A stretch of 64,000 nucleotides of DNA from Diploscapter coronatus. Lineage: Eukaryota > Nematoda > Chromadorea > Rhabditida > Rhabditidae. A program made the position numbers and the translations under genes. Under the pieces are notes generated by a model. That model was not told where the DNA came from, did not search any database, and worked only from the letters and a program-made list of their open reading frames with translations. The stretch is taken from contig OZ038422.1 of assembly GCA_964036155.1 (NCBI GenBank), positions 57,993,201-58,057,200 of the forward strand, written 5' to 3'. Shown here one piece after another: positions 11,375-23,439 of the stretch (the first letter of the stretch is position 1; each line of letters starts with the position of its first letter).

Positions 11375-14300
11375 TGCTGAGGGACTGCTCTGACTGCCCA
11401 GCAAAGGCAAACAATCAAACAAGCTATGGAAACGATGAAACTCGAGTAGAAATAAGGAAGAAAGGGGAGGAAAGTGGTTGAAATTGGCAGAAGAGAGGAA
11501 GTGAGAAGGAAGTCGATTTTATTCTACATAAAATCAACGATAAATGGAAAGGAAATGAAATTAATTTATATGGAAAGGGAAATTGGATAAAATATTTAAA
11601 AAATGCACGTAAACCCATCATCTAAATCACAAACTAGAGTCTAGTTTGCACAAATTTTGTAGATTTGGAAATGAGATAATCCATTAAGGACGAAAATTGC
11701 ACATGGAAGCTGGGAGGTCAAAGTAGGTTGTGAACCGTGAAGACAAAATAGAACAAATTAAAAATGCCAAATGCAGAAAATCAATTATTGCAAAAGGAGA
11801 CAGGGAAGAATGGCTTTGTGCCAGTGCGGCAACGTAGACAGAATGCAGGCAGCAGGGAGTTTGTAGACCTCGCTATTCTTTCCTCTACTCCTCTACCTCT
11901 GTACCTTCTACCTCTCACTCGTTCCGTTGCCCGTTGCTATCGCCGACTATCGCAAACGTTTTCTCTTCATCAAGTCACCAACTGAAAACGAAATGAAATG
12001 AAAAGACACACGTAGCTCTAACGAGAATAATAATGGGGCGGGACGAATGCAGAGAAATAGAAGGGAAAGTGAGAGAGGGAAAAGCACTGGGTATAGATCA
12101 GCAACACAAAGCAAATAGGCAGGGCAGCAGATAGGCAGACAACTTTGAAAGTCCCGGTTAGAAACTAAAACAGAAGTAGACAGAACAAATGCCTAACGCT
12201 CACGTTCTAGCCTAGAATACTTCGAATGAGAACAAACTCGCACAATAGTCTTCTTCTCTTCTCTTAAACCTTCCCCAGATTTCTCTTACCTCCTTCCTCT
12301 CTCCCTCTCCCGCTCTCCCGCTCTCGTTCCCGTTTCTTATCGACACGTTTATCACCAATCTGCACTAGTCTCCCATCTTCATCCCTTTCCTTTCTTTCCG
12401 CTCCCTCTACCCATCAATTCTTCATCGTTCTTTACCTCTTTCATTTTCACAAATTCCGCATTTTCTAATCGATGCAAATGAAGATACGCATTTCGAGAGT
12501 CTGGGGAATAATTACTGCTCTTAGCCTCTATGATAAGGGGATAAGGGAGATGAGCAGATACTTGCTTATCTGAGGGACTATCTACAAATGATAACGAAAT
12601 ATTACATTCCCACACAAAGTTAGCACAAAATGAAACGAAACATTCGACGAAGGCTAGAACCAAGGGGTCATGGGACGACTAAACATCTAGACTAGTGCAG
12701 AGATCGTTTAGTGAATGGAAAGGTAAATGAGACATGTCCAGAGAAGCAGAAAGGCAGCTGAAATGATGAAGAGATGCAGAGACACGCACACATTCTGCAA
12801 CGAAATGGAGGTATTGCCCGCATTATACCGTCCTTTTGTCAGCCTGATTCCACGCTATTTCACATTTTATCTCGCCCCGCCCTTCTCTGCATCGGCTGAA
12901 TTAAACACAACAAGAGGGGAAACGGAGAGGGGGAAACGAAGTGACACAAAATACAACTAACTGTTTTCTCCGAAAAACAGTCGCAAGCCCTCTCGTGACT
13001 TTAAAAATCTAAAAACTAAAAATCAAACAGTCCAGACGGTGGTAAACATGTTGAGAAGGTTCTGCAGCAATGCTGATGGACTTGGGTGATTCGGTGGTAA
13101 TAGGATGAATTAATGTAATGCAGTGCCAACGTGATAATCTACAAGGACATTGGTCTATTTTCGGACAAACATTGTGCGCCTTCTTTTCACGCGATCAAAA
13201 GATCACTTCTTCACTATCGGGTTTCCTTTTCACTTTTCGCCTCGCTACAAAATTGAAATCACAAACTTGCATTTATTGTTTAGTCTCTAAAATGCAGTGC
13301 TAAAGATGGGAAATAAATGAAAGGGTTTTTAGAAAAAGAAAGATCACAAGGAAAGGAAATGGGAAGGGAAGGAGGAAATATGGTAGGTTGAACGAAATGA
13401 AACATTCTTAAAGAAACTGCAGCAGACGAGAGAAGTGAATGTTTGGCGAAGAGAATGCAGATAAATTTGATGAAGAAAAAAGGATAGATTTAGGCTAACT
13501 GATTGAATGACTGAGTGAACGAATCAAACTGCTTACGTATGCCTATTGACCTTTCTCTCGCAAATCACCCAGTCTCAATCAACAGTTTGGCAGTGGAACG
13601 CAGTCATTTTGACGTAATTTTCAGCGAGTTCTCGACACGAAATTCGTCGAATGAGTAAATGATAGAACGTACGAAAGCGGAAATGCAGAAAAGTTTACAA
13701 AGTTGTGCAATTACTCAATTCAGTTAAGAATAAATAATCTGTACCACAGGCATAGCTTCACAAATATGGGACAGAGATGCACAGATGCCGATCTTTAAAA
13801 ATTCACAAGCTGAATAAATGGTACTGCCTAAATTTGGAAAATTAAGCGGAAAATGGTATTATAAATCAAAATACTGGAAAATTGCAACTTCAATGTAACT
13901 TCATAAACACAATCTCATGAAATTCAACTGCATTGTACCTCGAAAAATCGAGTTATTTCAGAAGCATTTCTATTCAAACCTAGACATGTGCAGATGCAAT
14001 TAAAGTTTGAAGTAAAGTCCGACAGCACATCTAGCGATAGTAAAATACAAACCTAAAAAAAAAGATCTAACATGAGATCATTAGGATCAAAATCGCTCGC
14101 TAGCTAGCATAGTCTATTCGATTAAAAATTATTAGTATTTGATCTTTTCATCTACGTGCGATACAATGTTTGTTCGAGTACTATTCACTGATTCTTCGAT
14201 TTTCCCCTTTATCTCTAGCCTTTCTTCTACATGCTGTTATCCCTTTCGTCTATGTCTACTCTCAGTAACTGTATTTCTCATTCGCCCCCTTCTATAGCCA

Positions 14301-14626
14301 TTGGTTTACCTATCGGTTATCGAACCCTCGACATATTTCCATTCTCTTTCTAGTATTCTCTCCTTCACGATCACTGATCAGCCCCTTGGAATAGTCATCA
14401 TTTTCCGGTTCAAGTTATTCTGATCTTGTTTCCGCCAAGAACGGTCGTGCTCTAAATTCTTCCTCTCCCTGCAGCAGTCTTTTTACTCGAAGTCTTGATA
14501 AAGTCTTGCATCGAGTTACAAAATGTTGACCGACTGTAAAGGGCAAGCATAGCAATTTTAAGACGTACAAATCTGTACAAACTCTTTATATTTGAAGATA
14601 ACTCTTATGAGCAAAAATCAACATAC

Positions 14627-14723
14627 CCTTGTCGAAATCCCGCAGACGCACATTCGCTGTCGGTGACTCTTCCATTCCTCATTGACGACATTGCAGACCA
14701 ACTGCATCGATTCTACGAAACAC
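14627..14723 (-). other. Possible isolated exon upstream of the nuclear receptor
   Basis: A minus-strand segment is bounded by TTTTCAG and a GTATGT donor. Only one of its three frames is open; it reads SMQLVCNVVNEEWKSHRQ and includes an in-frame ATG. It ends in phase 0, which does not fit the acceptor at about 11421 directly, so a further exon would be needed to join it to the receptor. It may instead be an alternative 5' exon or part of a short non-coding transcript. Confidence 0.3.
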
Positions 14724-15228
14724 CTGAAAATATGTGAATTCTAACGAAGAAAATGCGGAAAGATAAAGAGAAAACGACTTTCGGGAGAGAAATCAGGAGA
14801 AGAGCAGAGTAGGAAAATTCGAAAATTTAGGAAATGGGGACAATATGAACACGGAGAAAATAATCGGCTTTGTATGAACTGTCTCATTTAAAAATAAAAT
14901 GCTAAAACGGGCAAAATTTCCAAACCGAGTGATCTTGTCGGAAGGACGACCACGCTGAACACGACTCTCAAGCTAGAATCGAAAAAGAATCCCTCAGAAG
15001 CCTAGAAACCGAGCGACAAGAATCGCGTACGCAACTAATCTTCATGAGTGCGCACATCGAATGAAGTAATCAGTATATTTGAATAGCGAAAAGCGATCGA
15101 TGCAATCGTTCATTTCGCAAATGACTGCGTCTGCAGACTCATTATCGTCTTCTCGCCAGCCATGATTGGAATTTTCCTTCTACTCGCCTTTGTACAGGTC
15201 CGTCTCTCAATTCCGTGGGTACCTTCCG

Positions 15229-15311
15229 AGGGGAACGGTCACTGCGTACCAAAGTCAATTTTAGTATTTCGTTGCGCACCAAGGATTTTGATGCGCAGTG
15301 ACCGTTCCCCT
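15229..15311. repeat. Perfect 18-bp inverted repeat forming an 83-nt hairpin
   Basis: AGGGGAACGGTCACTGCG at 15229-15246 is repeated exactly in reverse complement at 15294-15311. The stem extends imperfectly inward, leaving a loop of roughly 30 nt. The size and shape suit a microRNA-like precursor or a very short foldback repeat. It lies in the spacer between the nuclear receptor and the CoA transferase gene. Confidence 0.6.
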
Positions 15312-16058
15312 TTGCTTCATTCGTCGTTTTTCTCATTTTTACACTTTATTTTTAAATATTCAAATCCAAACTGCTCATGAATCACGAATTTATTGAAACC
15401 GAATAATTGACGATTACATCAAACTCATTTGTAAACTTTAACACAAGGAAAGGATGAACGAGTGCGCTCTCCGAATTTGAAAATTCATTCGAAACTCAGT
15501 TATTTAGAATCTGGAAGATTATTAAATAACCGAATTTCAATGAGAATGCGCGCCTAAAGAGAACATCGTAAAGCAATACTTTCACTGATAATACTTAACT
15601 CATTCTACTCATAAAGACAATAAACCTGAACAGATGTAGGAACTAAAAGATGAAGAGAATGAAGATTGGAAGATTGGAGAGCGGAAATTAAAGAATTTAA
15701 GAATAATGAACATAAATTACCCGATTAAAATTTGAAAATAATAATTGAAGAGTGAAAAATTTTAACTAATCGATAAGAAAGATTCTAACAACCTCAATTC
15801 AAGGAGCAAAAACATTTGCCCTAAATCACTTCATCCCACCGGACAATTCGATAGTTCTAATTGTGCACTTCAAAATACGCTATTCTACGGTCAACAAGTT
15901 TAGGGTCATCGACAATGTACATTTGGAAGAACTTTGCAAGGTAAAATGAAAAGCTTGTAAAATCTTATGAAATCAGAAATTCAAGCTCTACAAACCTTTC
16001 AAGTTACCTCTCTGAATAGATGAATTTGCTACTTCCTTCTGAAGAAGATCGTTCAGAA

Positions 16059-19000
16059 TTAGTCAGCAGACGGCATCACCTGAAAATTCTCAATAGGGTC
16101 TTGAATTCAAAATAAACTGAAAAGTTTACTAGTGGAAATAGACCAACCTTGAGCCTGTCGAAGGCAGCCTTTTCGAGCGACTCCCGCACACTCGGATCGG
16201 CAATCTTGATCAGCTCATAGGCCCTCTGCCTCATGTTTTTGCCCCACAACTGCGCGATGCCATGCTCTGTCACAACGTAGTGAACGTGCGATCTCGTCGT
16301 CACAACTAAAAATTTATAGACCATTTCGAATTTTGTCTCAAGTGAGGATGAATGCATTTGTCTTCAATTTGGTTTTGATCAGAATGGGCTCATACTTTTC
16401 GGCAACGTCTCAATGTTAGGCGCTTTTACGTGTAAATGTTTGACACGCTTGACATTGATGCCACAAAATTACACGCTAAATCGCTTGGCATATAGATAAT
16501 ATCAAAAGAAATGTGTTCTGTTCGTCTGATTATTCACTTGGTGGGAATGAGAAATATTTCGTTTTTCATCTGCGCAAAAATAAGCGACATGCATTTCAGA
16601 CAAGCACATCAGTTAATGATTTTTTCTTTATCTTTGTTGGTTTTTTTCTACTGCAAAGTTCGTATATAAAATGTGCATATCCGTAATGCGCGCTTGTTTA
16701 TTTTTGTGCGTGTTAAGTTTTTTTTTTTATTTTCGACAATATGAACGCATCCTATATTTTAGCGAGTGCGACGATTTTTTTCAGAATTAATTTACAAATC
16801 CAGCTAACCTCCAGCTCCTTCTTTGATGTAAGGCACAATCTTGCTGACTCCCGTCTTCTTCGCGATCGAAGGCAGGGCAATAATGGGTTTGCCGAGTCCG
16901 TCATCGCAGATTCCTGCTCCTCGGATGAAATCCACCTGGCCTCCGAAGCCGGACAGGAATCGTCTTCCGACGGAATCAGAAACAACTGAAAACAATATAA
17001 TGAAGAAAGAATTAAAAAAAAAGAGTCATGCCTTGTCCAGTGAGGTCGATTTCGACAGCCGAATTGATGGCAGTGACTTTAGGATTCTTGCGGATGATTG
17101 CAGGATCGTTCACCCATTGCACGTCGCCAAACTCGACCAGGGGATTGTCGTGCAGGAAGTTGTAGAGACGGGTCGAGCCATACACAAAGGAAACCACCAA
17201 CTTGCCAGGGTGGATCGCCTAAAATTAAAATTTTGACAATAGTAAAAGAGGAAAATTCAAGTCAAAATAATACATGAATAGTTGCTTGTTTGTTTGTTTG
17301 TTTTTGAAATAGAGTCTGATAGAATTTGTTTAAAATATGCCGGAATAGGAATTTTGGTTCATTCTTTGATTCAGACTGTTATTCTATTGAGGAAAAAGGA
17401 GAAAAATGAAAATATCCAACCTTCTTGCTGTTAGTGATGTTGTTGTTGGCGACCAAGTCGAGCACTCCATCAGAGAACATTTCAGTGTGAATTCCCAAGT
17501 CCTTGTGATTCGTCAGAGCAGATAGAGCTGCGTCCGGTACGGCACCAATGCCTGAACAGTTTAACAATAGAAATTGACAAAATAAATCTGTCAAAAATCA
17601 TATGAAAATTTTATATTAGGAATGTGCGAAATTCCGACTTCGAAGTCACGAAAAGATAATTCTGATTACGAATTTCTCAAAATTCAAATCCCACACTCCT
17701 ATTCAATATGTTTATCTGCTCACCCATTTGCAGCGTGGCTCCATTGTCGACCAGATTCTCAGCGATAATCTTTCCAATCTTTTTCTCCTGCTCGTTCTGA
17801 GTGCCAATGTTTCTCTCGTGCAGAGGGAAGCCATCACACTGAAATTTTAAATTCATCAAGGCTTTCAACGCCCACATTGAAATCAATTATTTGGGAATTT
17901 CAAATTTTCGGGAAACTTCAAATATATATATATTTCCCTTCAAACTTTCTACTCTTTCCGCCGTTTTAAATTGTAATTCCGAACATCTTCATCTTTAGCA
18001 AAGCATTAGAGAAAGTATCGTTATGAAAAGCTGCCGAAATAGACTTACATTGACCATGACATCGATGTGGGAGCAGTGAATGACTCCGTCCCCGAAAGTG
18101 CGGGGCATGTTGCTGTTGGACATGGCGATGATGTGGTCGGCATTCGTGACTGCCGCACGGGCGGTGTCCACTGAAGTGCCCAGAGAGCAATAGCCATTCG
18201 CATCGGGAGGCGAGACCTGCAGAATGAGGAAGAGCTAGAAGAAATCGAGAAAGATGCTTACATGAATGAGCGCTGCATTGACTTTGATGGCCTTTTTTCT
18301 GAAGAGCAGAGGCACTTCCTGCAGGAAACACGAGTTGTAGTCAGCAATTCCTGAAAAATTGAATAAAACACAATCTTTCGAATAAGTAAGTTACCGTTGT
18401 TGACATAGGGTCTGAGATTGTGTCCGGTGAACAGAGAGTTGGAACGGATTCGCTCTGAAAAGGGATGTATATTAAGGATATTTGAAGGTTTTGAAACTCG
18501 GTGCTTGCACACTATCCTATCCCTTAACGACTGAAGAATCTTTTCCCTCTCAATTTTCTTCAAACTATTTCTAGGGGGAAGAAGTAATAACATGAGAAAA
18601 ATAGTGAGAAAAGCGTTTTCTGCTGTCAAGGGAGTAGCGGATTGAAATTTCCCATAAATTGTTTTGTCGAATTTAGAAATTTTCAATTTCAAGCAATCTA
18701 ATTTGTAAAAATGTCGAAAAAAAAGCTACTACTTACTATTGTACTTTTCTTCAGTCCAAGGAGTGGGTCCCTCCAAATGGAGATGGTGCAGAGTCAGCTT
18801 GCTGACGTTGTTCGCATCTGCATATTCGCACAGGCCCTGCAGCAGTGGGGTGCAAGTGGCCGCGATTCCGTGGACAAACAGATGATCGCCTGAAAATTTG
18901 GAATTAGTTGAGTGGCAAGTTGTGTTTTGAAATTGAATCTTTACTCCCCCTAACGAAAAGAGTCGATTTTCAAGCTCAAAATATCCGAATGACGAAATTC

Positions 19001-20143
19001 CCAAGAATTCATTTCATCTTTGCATCATTATCATTGATAACGAAATGTTCAATCATATTTAGAGGGCGCAAGTGGAGCCAAACTTTTGAAGTGAACCTTA
19101 TAAAGCGATTTCAAGGAAAAGCTTGCTTAGAAAAGTTGTGACCGACAAGTAGGTGAACAATTTCGTTTGTTTTGTTGACATCTGCTCAAAATTTCAAATA
19201 ATCTAGCAAAAATGAATATGCAGTTTAAAACGAGAAATAAACGGCACTTTGGATCACCCTTGTCAAACCCTCCAGCAGTTTATGGTGGATTAACCCTTGC
19301 GGTCATTTTAGGCTGGATTTATGCATGAAGAGACCCTGGCGAACCGATTTGGAGTTTTCCGTTGTAAAATGGAAACTTGGATACATTATTTAAGCCCAAA
19401 ACGAGCAAACGAGCAACTGAATCAGTTTTCACTCATATACTGCTGTTTCTTCAGCGAATCTTTGTCACTCTCTTTCTCTAATGAACGAGAAATGGCGACT
19501 TGAGACAATTTTCAACCATTTGGATGTATTCAAAAATCATGAACGAAAATTCAATTGACGAAAAATGCTAGCAAAAGTGAAAATTCAGAAGACGTCTTCT
19601 CGACGTTAGCCTTTGACAAGATTATCCATTTTAAAAACGGTAAAAGCATTAGGATCAGTAAAAAATCGAACTATCATATGAACCAACTTTTATTCACAAG
19701 ACTTCTCATTTCAAAACCCACTTGCACCCCCTAATTATATTATCAAAATTTGAGGATAATTTTTCAATCATTAAGTAAGATACTGAGGAAAGATATTGTA
19801 CCTGTTTTGATCTGATTGAATGCGTCTTTCACCTGCACGACTTTAGGCTGCTTGCCGGCAATCGGGTAGGCAATTTCGTGCTTGTCCACGAACACGGACG
19901 AGAGTCTGCAAGGATATGAATGATTTACTGGGGAATGAATAGAGCGATTCTTGAATGGCTTGATCAGTTCAAAGGCCCGTTATTTGGGAAGTTTGAATTT
20001 TTCTTCAAATCTGTTCGAAAATTTCAAATTAGCGGTTCTCCAAACCTATCGAACTCTTCAAGAAGCCAAATAGAAATAAACCTATTGAGGCCGGTAGTGG
20101 AGAAGAAGGAACGGGTCGATTGCTGCAGAAACGAACGGGACAT
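16059..20143 (-). CDS. acer-1: Mitochondrial acetyl-CoA hydrolase / acetate CoA-transferase
   Basis: Twelve exons join in phase (20143-20082, 19905-19802, 18889-18737, 18454-18395, 18350-18262, 18216-18049, 17838-17724, 17551-17421, 17218-17032, 16985-16809, 16305-16148, 16079-16059) to give 474 residues, the normal family length. The family moves CoA between acetyl-CoA and other carboxylates or hydrolyses it. Visible family signatures are LFTGHNLRPYVNN, VSPPDANGYCSLGTSVD, EMFSDGVLDLV, the GQVDFIRGA segment and the C-terminal TEHGIAQLWGKNMRQRA. The N-terminus (MSRSFLQQSTRSFFSTTG) is an amphipathic, Arg/Ser-rich mitochondrial presequence. The intron 17031-16986 starts with GC (CAAG|GCATGA); no GT donor preserves phase. 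The start follows TTTCCAG by 4 nt. The symbol follows the C. elegans gene of this family and is an inference. Confidence 0.93.
17617..17702. repeat. Short MITE-like element, TAGGAATGTGCG family
   Basis: The left end TAGGAATGTGCGAAATTC pairs with the right end, which in reverse complement reads TAGGAGTGTGGGATTTGAA. It lies in an acer-1 intron and has flanking TA dinucleotides, as for Tc1/mariner-type insertions. Its terminal motif resembles the elements at 30511 and 32094. Confidence 0.5.
19059..19734. repeat. 676-bp element with about 45-bp terminal inverted repeats
   Basis: The left end TAGAGGGCGCAAGTGGAGCC and the right end, in reverse complement TAGGGGGTGCAAGTGGGTTT, begin arms that stay similar for about 45 bp. 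The element fills most of the acer-1 intron between the second and third coding exons. TA is present at both edges. No transposase-like frame is visible inside, so it looks non-autonomous. Confidence 0.6.
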
Positions 20144-22043
20144 TGCGCTGGAAAGACCGCAATTAGACAAGGGGAATTTGAAAATGAACGACTGCACGAA
20201 AAGGTGCAAGTGCCACGAAAAGTGCACGATTGGCGAGAATGAAAGTGAAAAGAAAGAGAGAAGAGGGTATGAATCGAAATGAAAATGATAGAGATTTAGA
20301 TGGCAGAATAAACTATCTGATAAAAGGCGAATTTGAGGGCCAGAGAGAAGTGATTGTTGATAATGCAAATAGATGGAGGCTCAATTGAAAATGAAGGCAA
20401 TCCGAAATAAAACAACAGAGTTCAGTTCAGATAGAAAAGAGAGATAACGATGAAACAGCGCTAGAAACAGGTGGAGGATTAGACCAAGAGCCGAAAAAGA
20501 GAGAATGGGAGGGACATGTGAAAGCTTGGCGAGGCAAGTCAATATGGACATAAGGAGAGAAAGGCAGCGAGGAGGAGAAAATCGAATAGAGAGAAAGATG
20601 CCGAGAATATCATGCGCGAGAATGCAGAGAACGAGCAGGGAAACTGACGAGTGCATTCGATAAATGCGCCAACGAGTGTGTTAGTGTAGCGCATCTGCCC
20701 TTCCCCAGGAATTAAGCTCACGGCCAATGTACACAGCAATTTTCAGGTATGCATAGCTCAAAAAATTTCCTCCTTTTATCGTTAGTTCTCCATAAATTTT
20801 CTCGACAATTCACCGAATAGATAGTAAAGACGGTCAGAAAATCATAAGATTTCTAAAATGTGTGATACTGCGTTAAAAGTAGTGTGGAAAGGGTAAAGTA
20901 ATACTTACAACTATCGCGATCAAAACATGTCTGAAAGGAGAGAAACGAGCCCTGAAAAACTCGCTCGCACTCCTTTTTCAATGCCTATTCCCATTTGAAG
21001 GAGCAGAGACCAAACAGCGGTTCAGCATGGCGCCAATCGATTGATTTGCATTGAAATGGCAGACCTTCAGAGAACGAGCAAGGTTGCCCAAATTGAGAAT
21101 ATCAACTCAGTTCTCGTGCAGATCAGCATCATAAGGGAATTTAAGAGAAAATCATTATGAAGACCAAATTCTGTATTTTTTTTCTTCGAATATTCAGACA
21201 GAAAAATAGTGAAACATTCTAGTGAGTATTGGCTGCAAATTATTAGATTTTTTTCTTGTTAAACTGCATGAAAGAAATATGAAATGATTAATAATGAATT
21301 TGCAGTGTTTGGAAAAAAAAAACTTTGGGGAAAAATCGGTGAAATGAGAACTAATTTTAGAGGCTGTACGAGGAGATTTTATCATCGTGATTTGAAATGG
21401 CACTGAATTTGAAATCAATCGATCGAAAGATGAAAGTGAAAACTAGATATTCAATTAGACTCGCCTATTTTGTGCGCATCTTGATGCTAATAGTGAAAAT
21501 TAGTAATTGTAAACATATCAGAAAATTGGGTGACAATAATTCCCTAAAAATCAATGAACAAAGCATCTTTTCGGGGCCTAATCATTGATTTTGTCAAAAA
21601 TTGAAGAATTAAAAACAAAGCACATGTGAATGAAAAGACGAGAAGGTGGTGAGCCACCGATAAACACTGAACAGAAAAAAAAATGGAAAAAGCAGAGTTC
21701 GAGCAGAAAACACAACAGGGGGCTAAGAGGAGGAAGAAGAAATGAGGATGGAGGAGGAATTGGGATCATCTTTAAACTAGAAATCATTATCACTTAAAGA
21801 ACGATCACTCGCTATACAATGCATCGATTGATTCATTGATTCAAATTTTTTTTTTAGATATTTGTAGATCTTCGTGGCTATTTATGCACCGCACGGCATC
21901 ATGACACTAAGAAAGCGCAGATAAGTAGGGTAGGCTATAAAACAAGAAATATACAACAAATTTTGGTAACGCCTTCGCAATTTTCGTTTTCGGTTTTTCA
22001 AAATGTTTATTTTCGCACTCTTGATTCATATTATCTCATTCAT
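20144..22043. other. Intergenic region, no gene seen
   Basis: This 1.9 kb region lies upstream of acer-1 and downstream of the EGF-domain gene. It is purine-rich on the plus strand from 20200 to 20640. It should contain the acer-1 promoter and the 3' UTR of the neighbour. I see no splice-bounded coding exon. Confidence 0.45.
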
Positions 22044-23439
22044 CTAACCGGAGTCCTTCTTCAGATTCTCTGCAATTTTACTCCTCGCTTCTTCCTGTCG
22101 CATCTGAATCACATCGACCAATCGAAGTCGTACTTCGCAAGGAGGATAAATATTCAGATCTCTGAAATGTCTGATATTTCTGCTGAAGTATGAAAAATAA
22201 TTCCCATTTTTCAAAACTGTTTCGTGTGGTCTTTTCATATAAAATCTGTGGATGTTCTCTACCTGTATCTGGCATGTGCCAAATAGAGAAGAATGACGCC
22301 GATTGCGCAGATGAGAGCGGACCAGCCGATGAGGACTATCTTGGTGGGCTGCTCGATCTCGCAGAAAGCCCCATCCCACCCGCTGTCACAGATGCACTGC
22401 GTCGTCTCGATCGGTGTGTTGTTCGTCGCGGCCACAATCGCGCATGTGCCGTGCTGGTTACAGTTTCTCTGGCAATCTTTATCTTCTGAAAATATTTGCT
22501 CTTCGAACACATATTGCATTAACCTAAAAAAATAAAAACTGCATTTTCTTCGAAATTTTTTGTTTTTTGTTGAAAATTTAATTTAAATACTTTTTTCCGA
22601 AATTCCCTAAACTTTGGAACAGCATCTAATGAGAGAAAATTTAGGTTCATATCATCCTGAATTCCGAAATAATTGACAAATGAAGTCATTAAATGTCATA
22701 TTCATAGTTCCAAGCATTTACGAACCGTGTAAGTAAACAGGGATTTCGGAACTCAAATCGGAAAAGTTTTACCGAATTCTAATTTTCAAAAGCCTTGTAA
22801 GTATACAAACTGCGTGCACTTACCTAGCCAAATGTAATACTTCTCATTGCAGACATCGATATACATGCTCTTGTAGACAACAATATGATAGGCATCTTCC
22901 GTATAAAAAGAACTTAATTGGTTGCTTATTCGAGTATTTCGAAAATGTTCAGACCTGTTAAGGAGCAGATCCTTATCGTTTTTGTGCTGTCTGCCACAAT
23001 GAGCTGTTGGGATCGTGATCACCTCTCCAAAATGATAGACATGCAAATGTTCCTTTACTTGGAAGGTTTGGCCTTAAAAATATGATAAATTATTCCGATT
23101 TACGCGCCATTTAAAATGGAAGTCCAGAAATTTATATAAAATATTAGTTTTAAATCATGTTCATGCGTCAATACGATCATCACTAAGCAATATGCGTTGA
23201 AAAAATAAATTCGTCATTATTTTTCACTAAATCTTATGTTTCAGTTAGAAACGGATAAATATTTCTGCTAGAGAGGATGCATTTTGCAAGTAAGTAGAGT
23301 CGATAATTTCCATACTTGACGATGGACCACAGCAAAGCTGCATCAGCATCAGAATCAGCAGACAAGAATTGGCACCGAAAGTCGTCAAGCGGGCGCTCAG
23401 GCAGCCGAGTTGAGTTTTGCACGGAAATGCCTGCGTCAT
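22044..23439 (-). CDS. Type I single-pass membrane protein with one EGF-like domain
   Basis: Five exons join in phase (23439-23316, 23072-22955, 22912-22824, 22485-22263, 22161-22044), giving 223 residues. The N-terminus has a hydrophobic stretch (SCLLILMLMQLCCG) that acts as a signal peptide after a longer than usual polar leader. A lumenal part of about 75 residues follows, then an EGF-like module with six Cys spaced C-x3-C-x5-C-x16-C-x-C-x8-C (CNQHGTC, CICDSGWDGAFC). Next come a transmembrane helix (IVLIGWSALICAIGVILLYL) and a charged cytosolic tail of about 45 residues ending KKDSG. One EGF module beside the membrane recalls EGF-type ligands, but the Cys spacing does not let me name one. 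The start follows TTTCAG by 11 nt. Confidence 0.75.

Larger units (their letters stand above)
11375..16058. other. Upstream region of the nuclear receptor, no firm gene
   Basis: This 4.7 kb stretch lies between two minus-strand genes. It contains purine-rich patches (about 11430-11520, 12060-12130, 13330-13400), a pyrimidine-rich patch (12270-12420), one possible exon (14723-14627) and a strong hairpin (15229-15311). Apart from these I see no coding signal. It probably carries the receptor's promoter and the 3' UTR of the CoA transferase gene. Confidence 0.5.

Noticed and set aside
12960..12981. Hairpin ACTGTTTT-loop-AAAACAGT resembling a bacterial terminator
   Set aside because: The context is eukaryotic, the stem is short and AT-rich, and no transcript end is expected here.
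15162..15380. Short ORF with a signal-peptide-like start (MIGIFLLLAFVQ)
   Set aside because: It runs through the perfect hairpin and has no convincing partner exon.
17280..17306. TTTG tandem repeat in an acer-1 intron
   Set aside because: An ordinary short microsatellite with no further signal.
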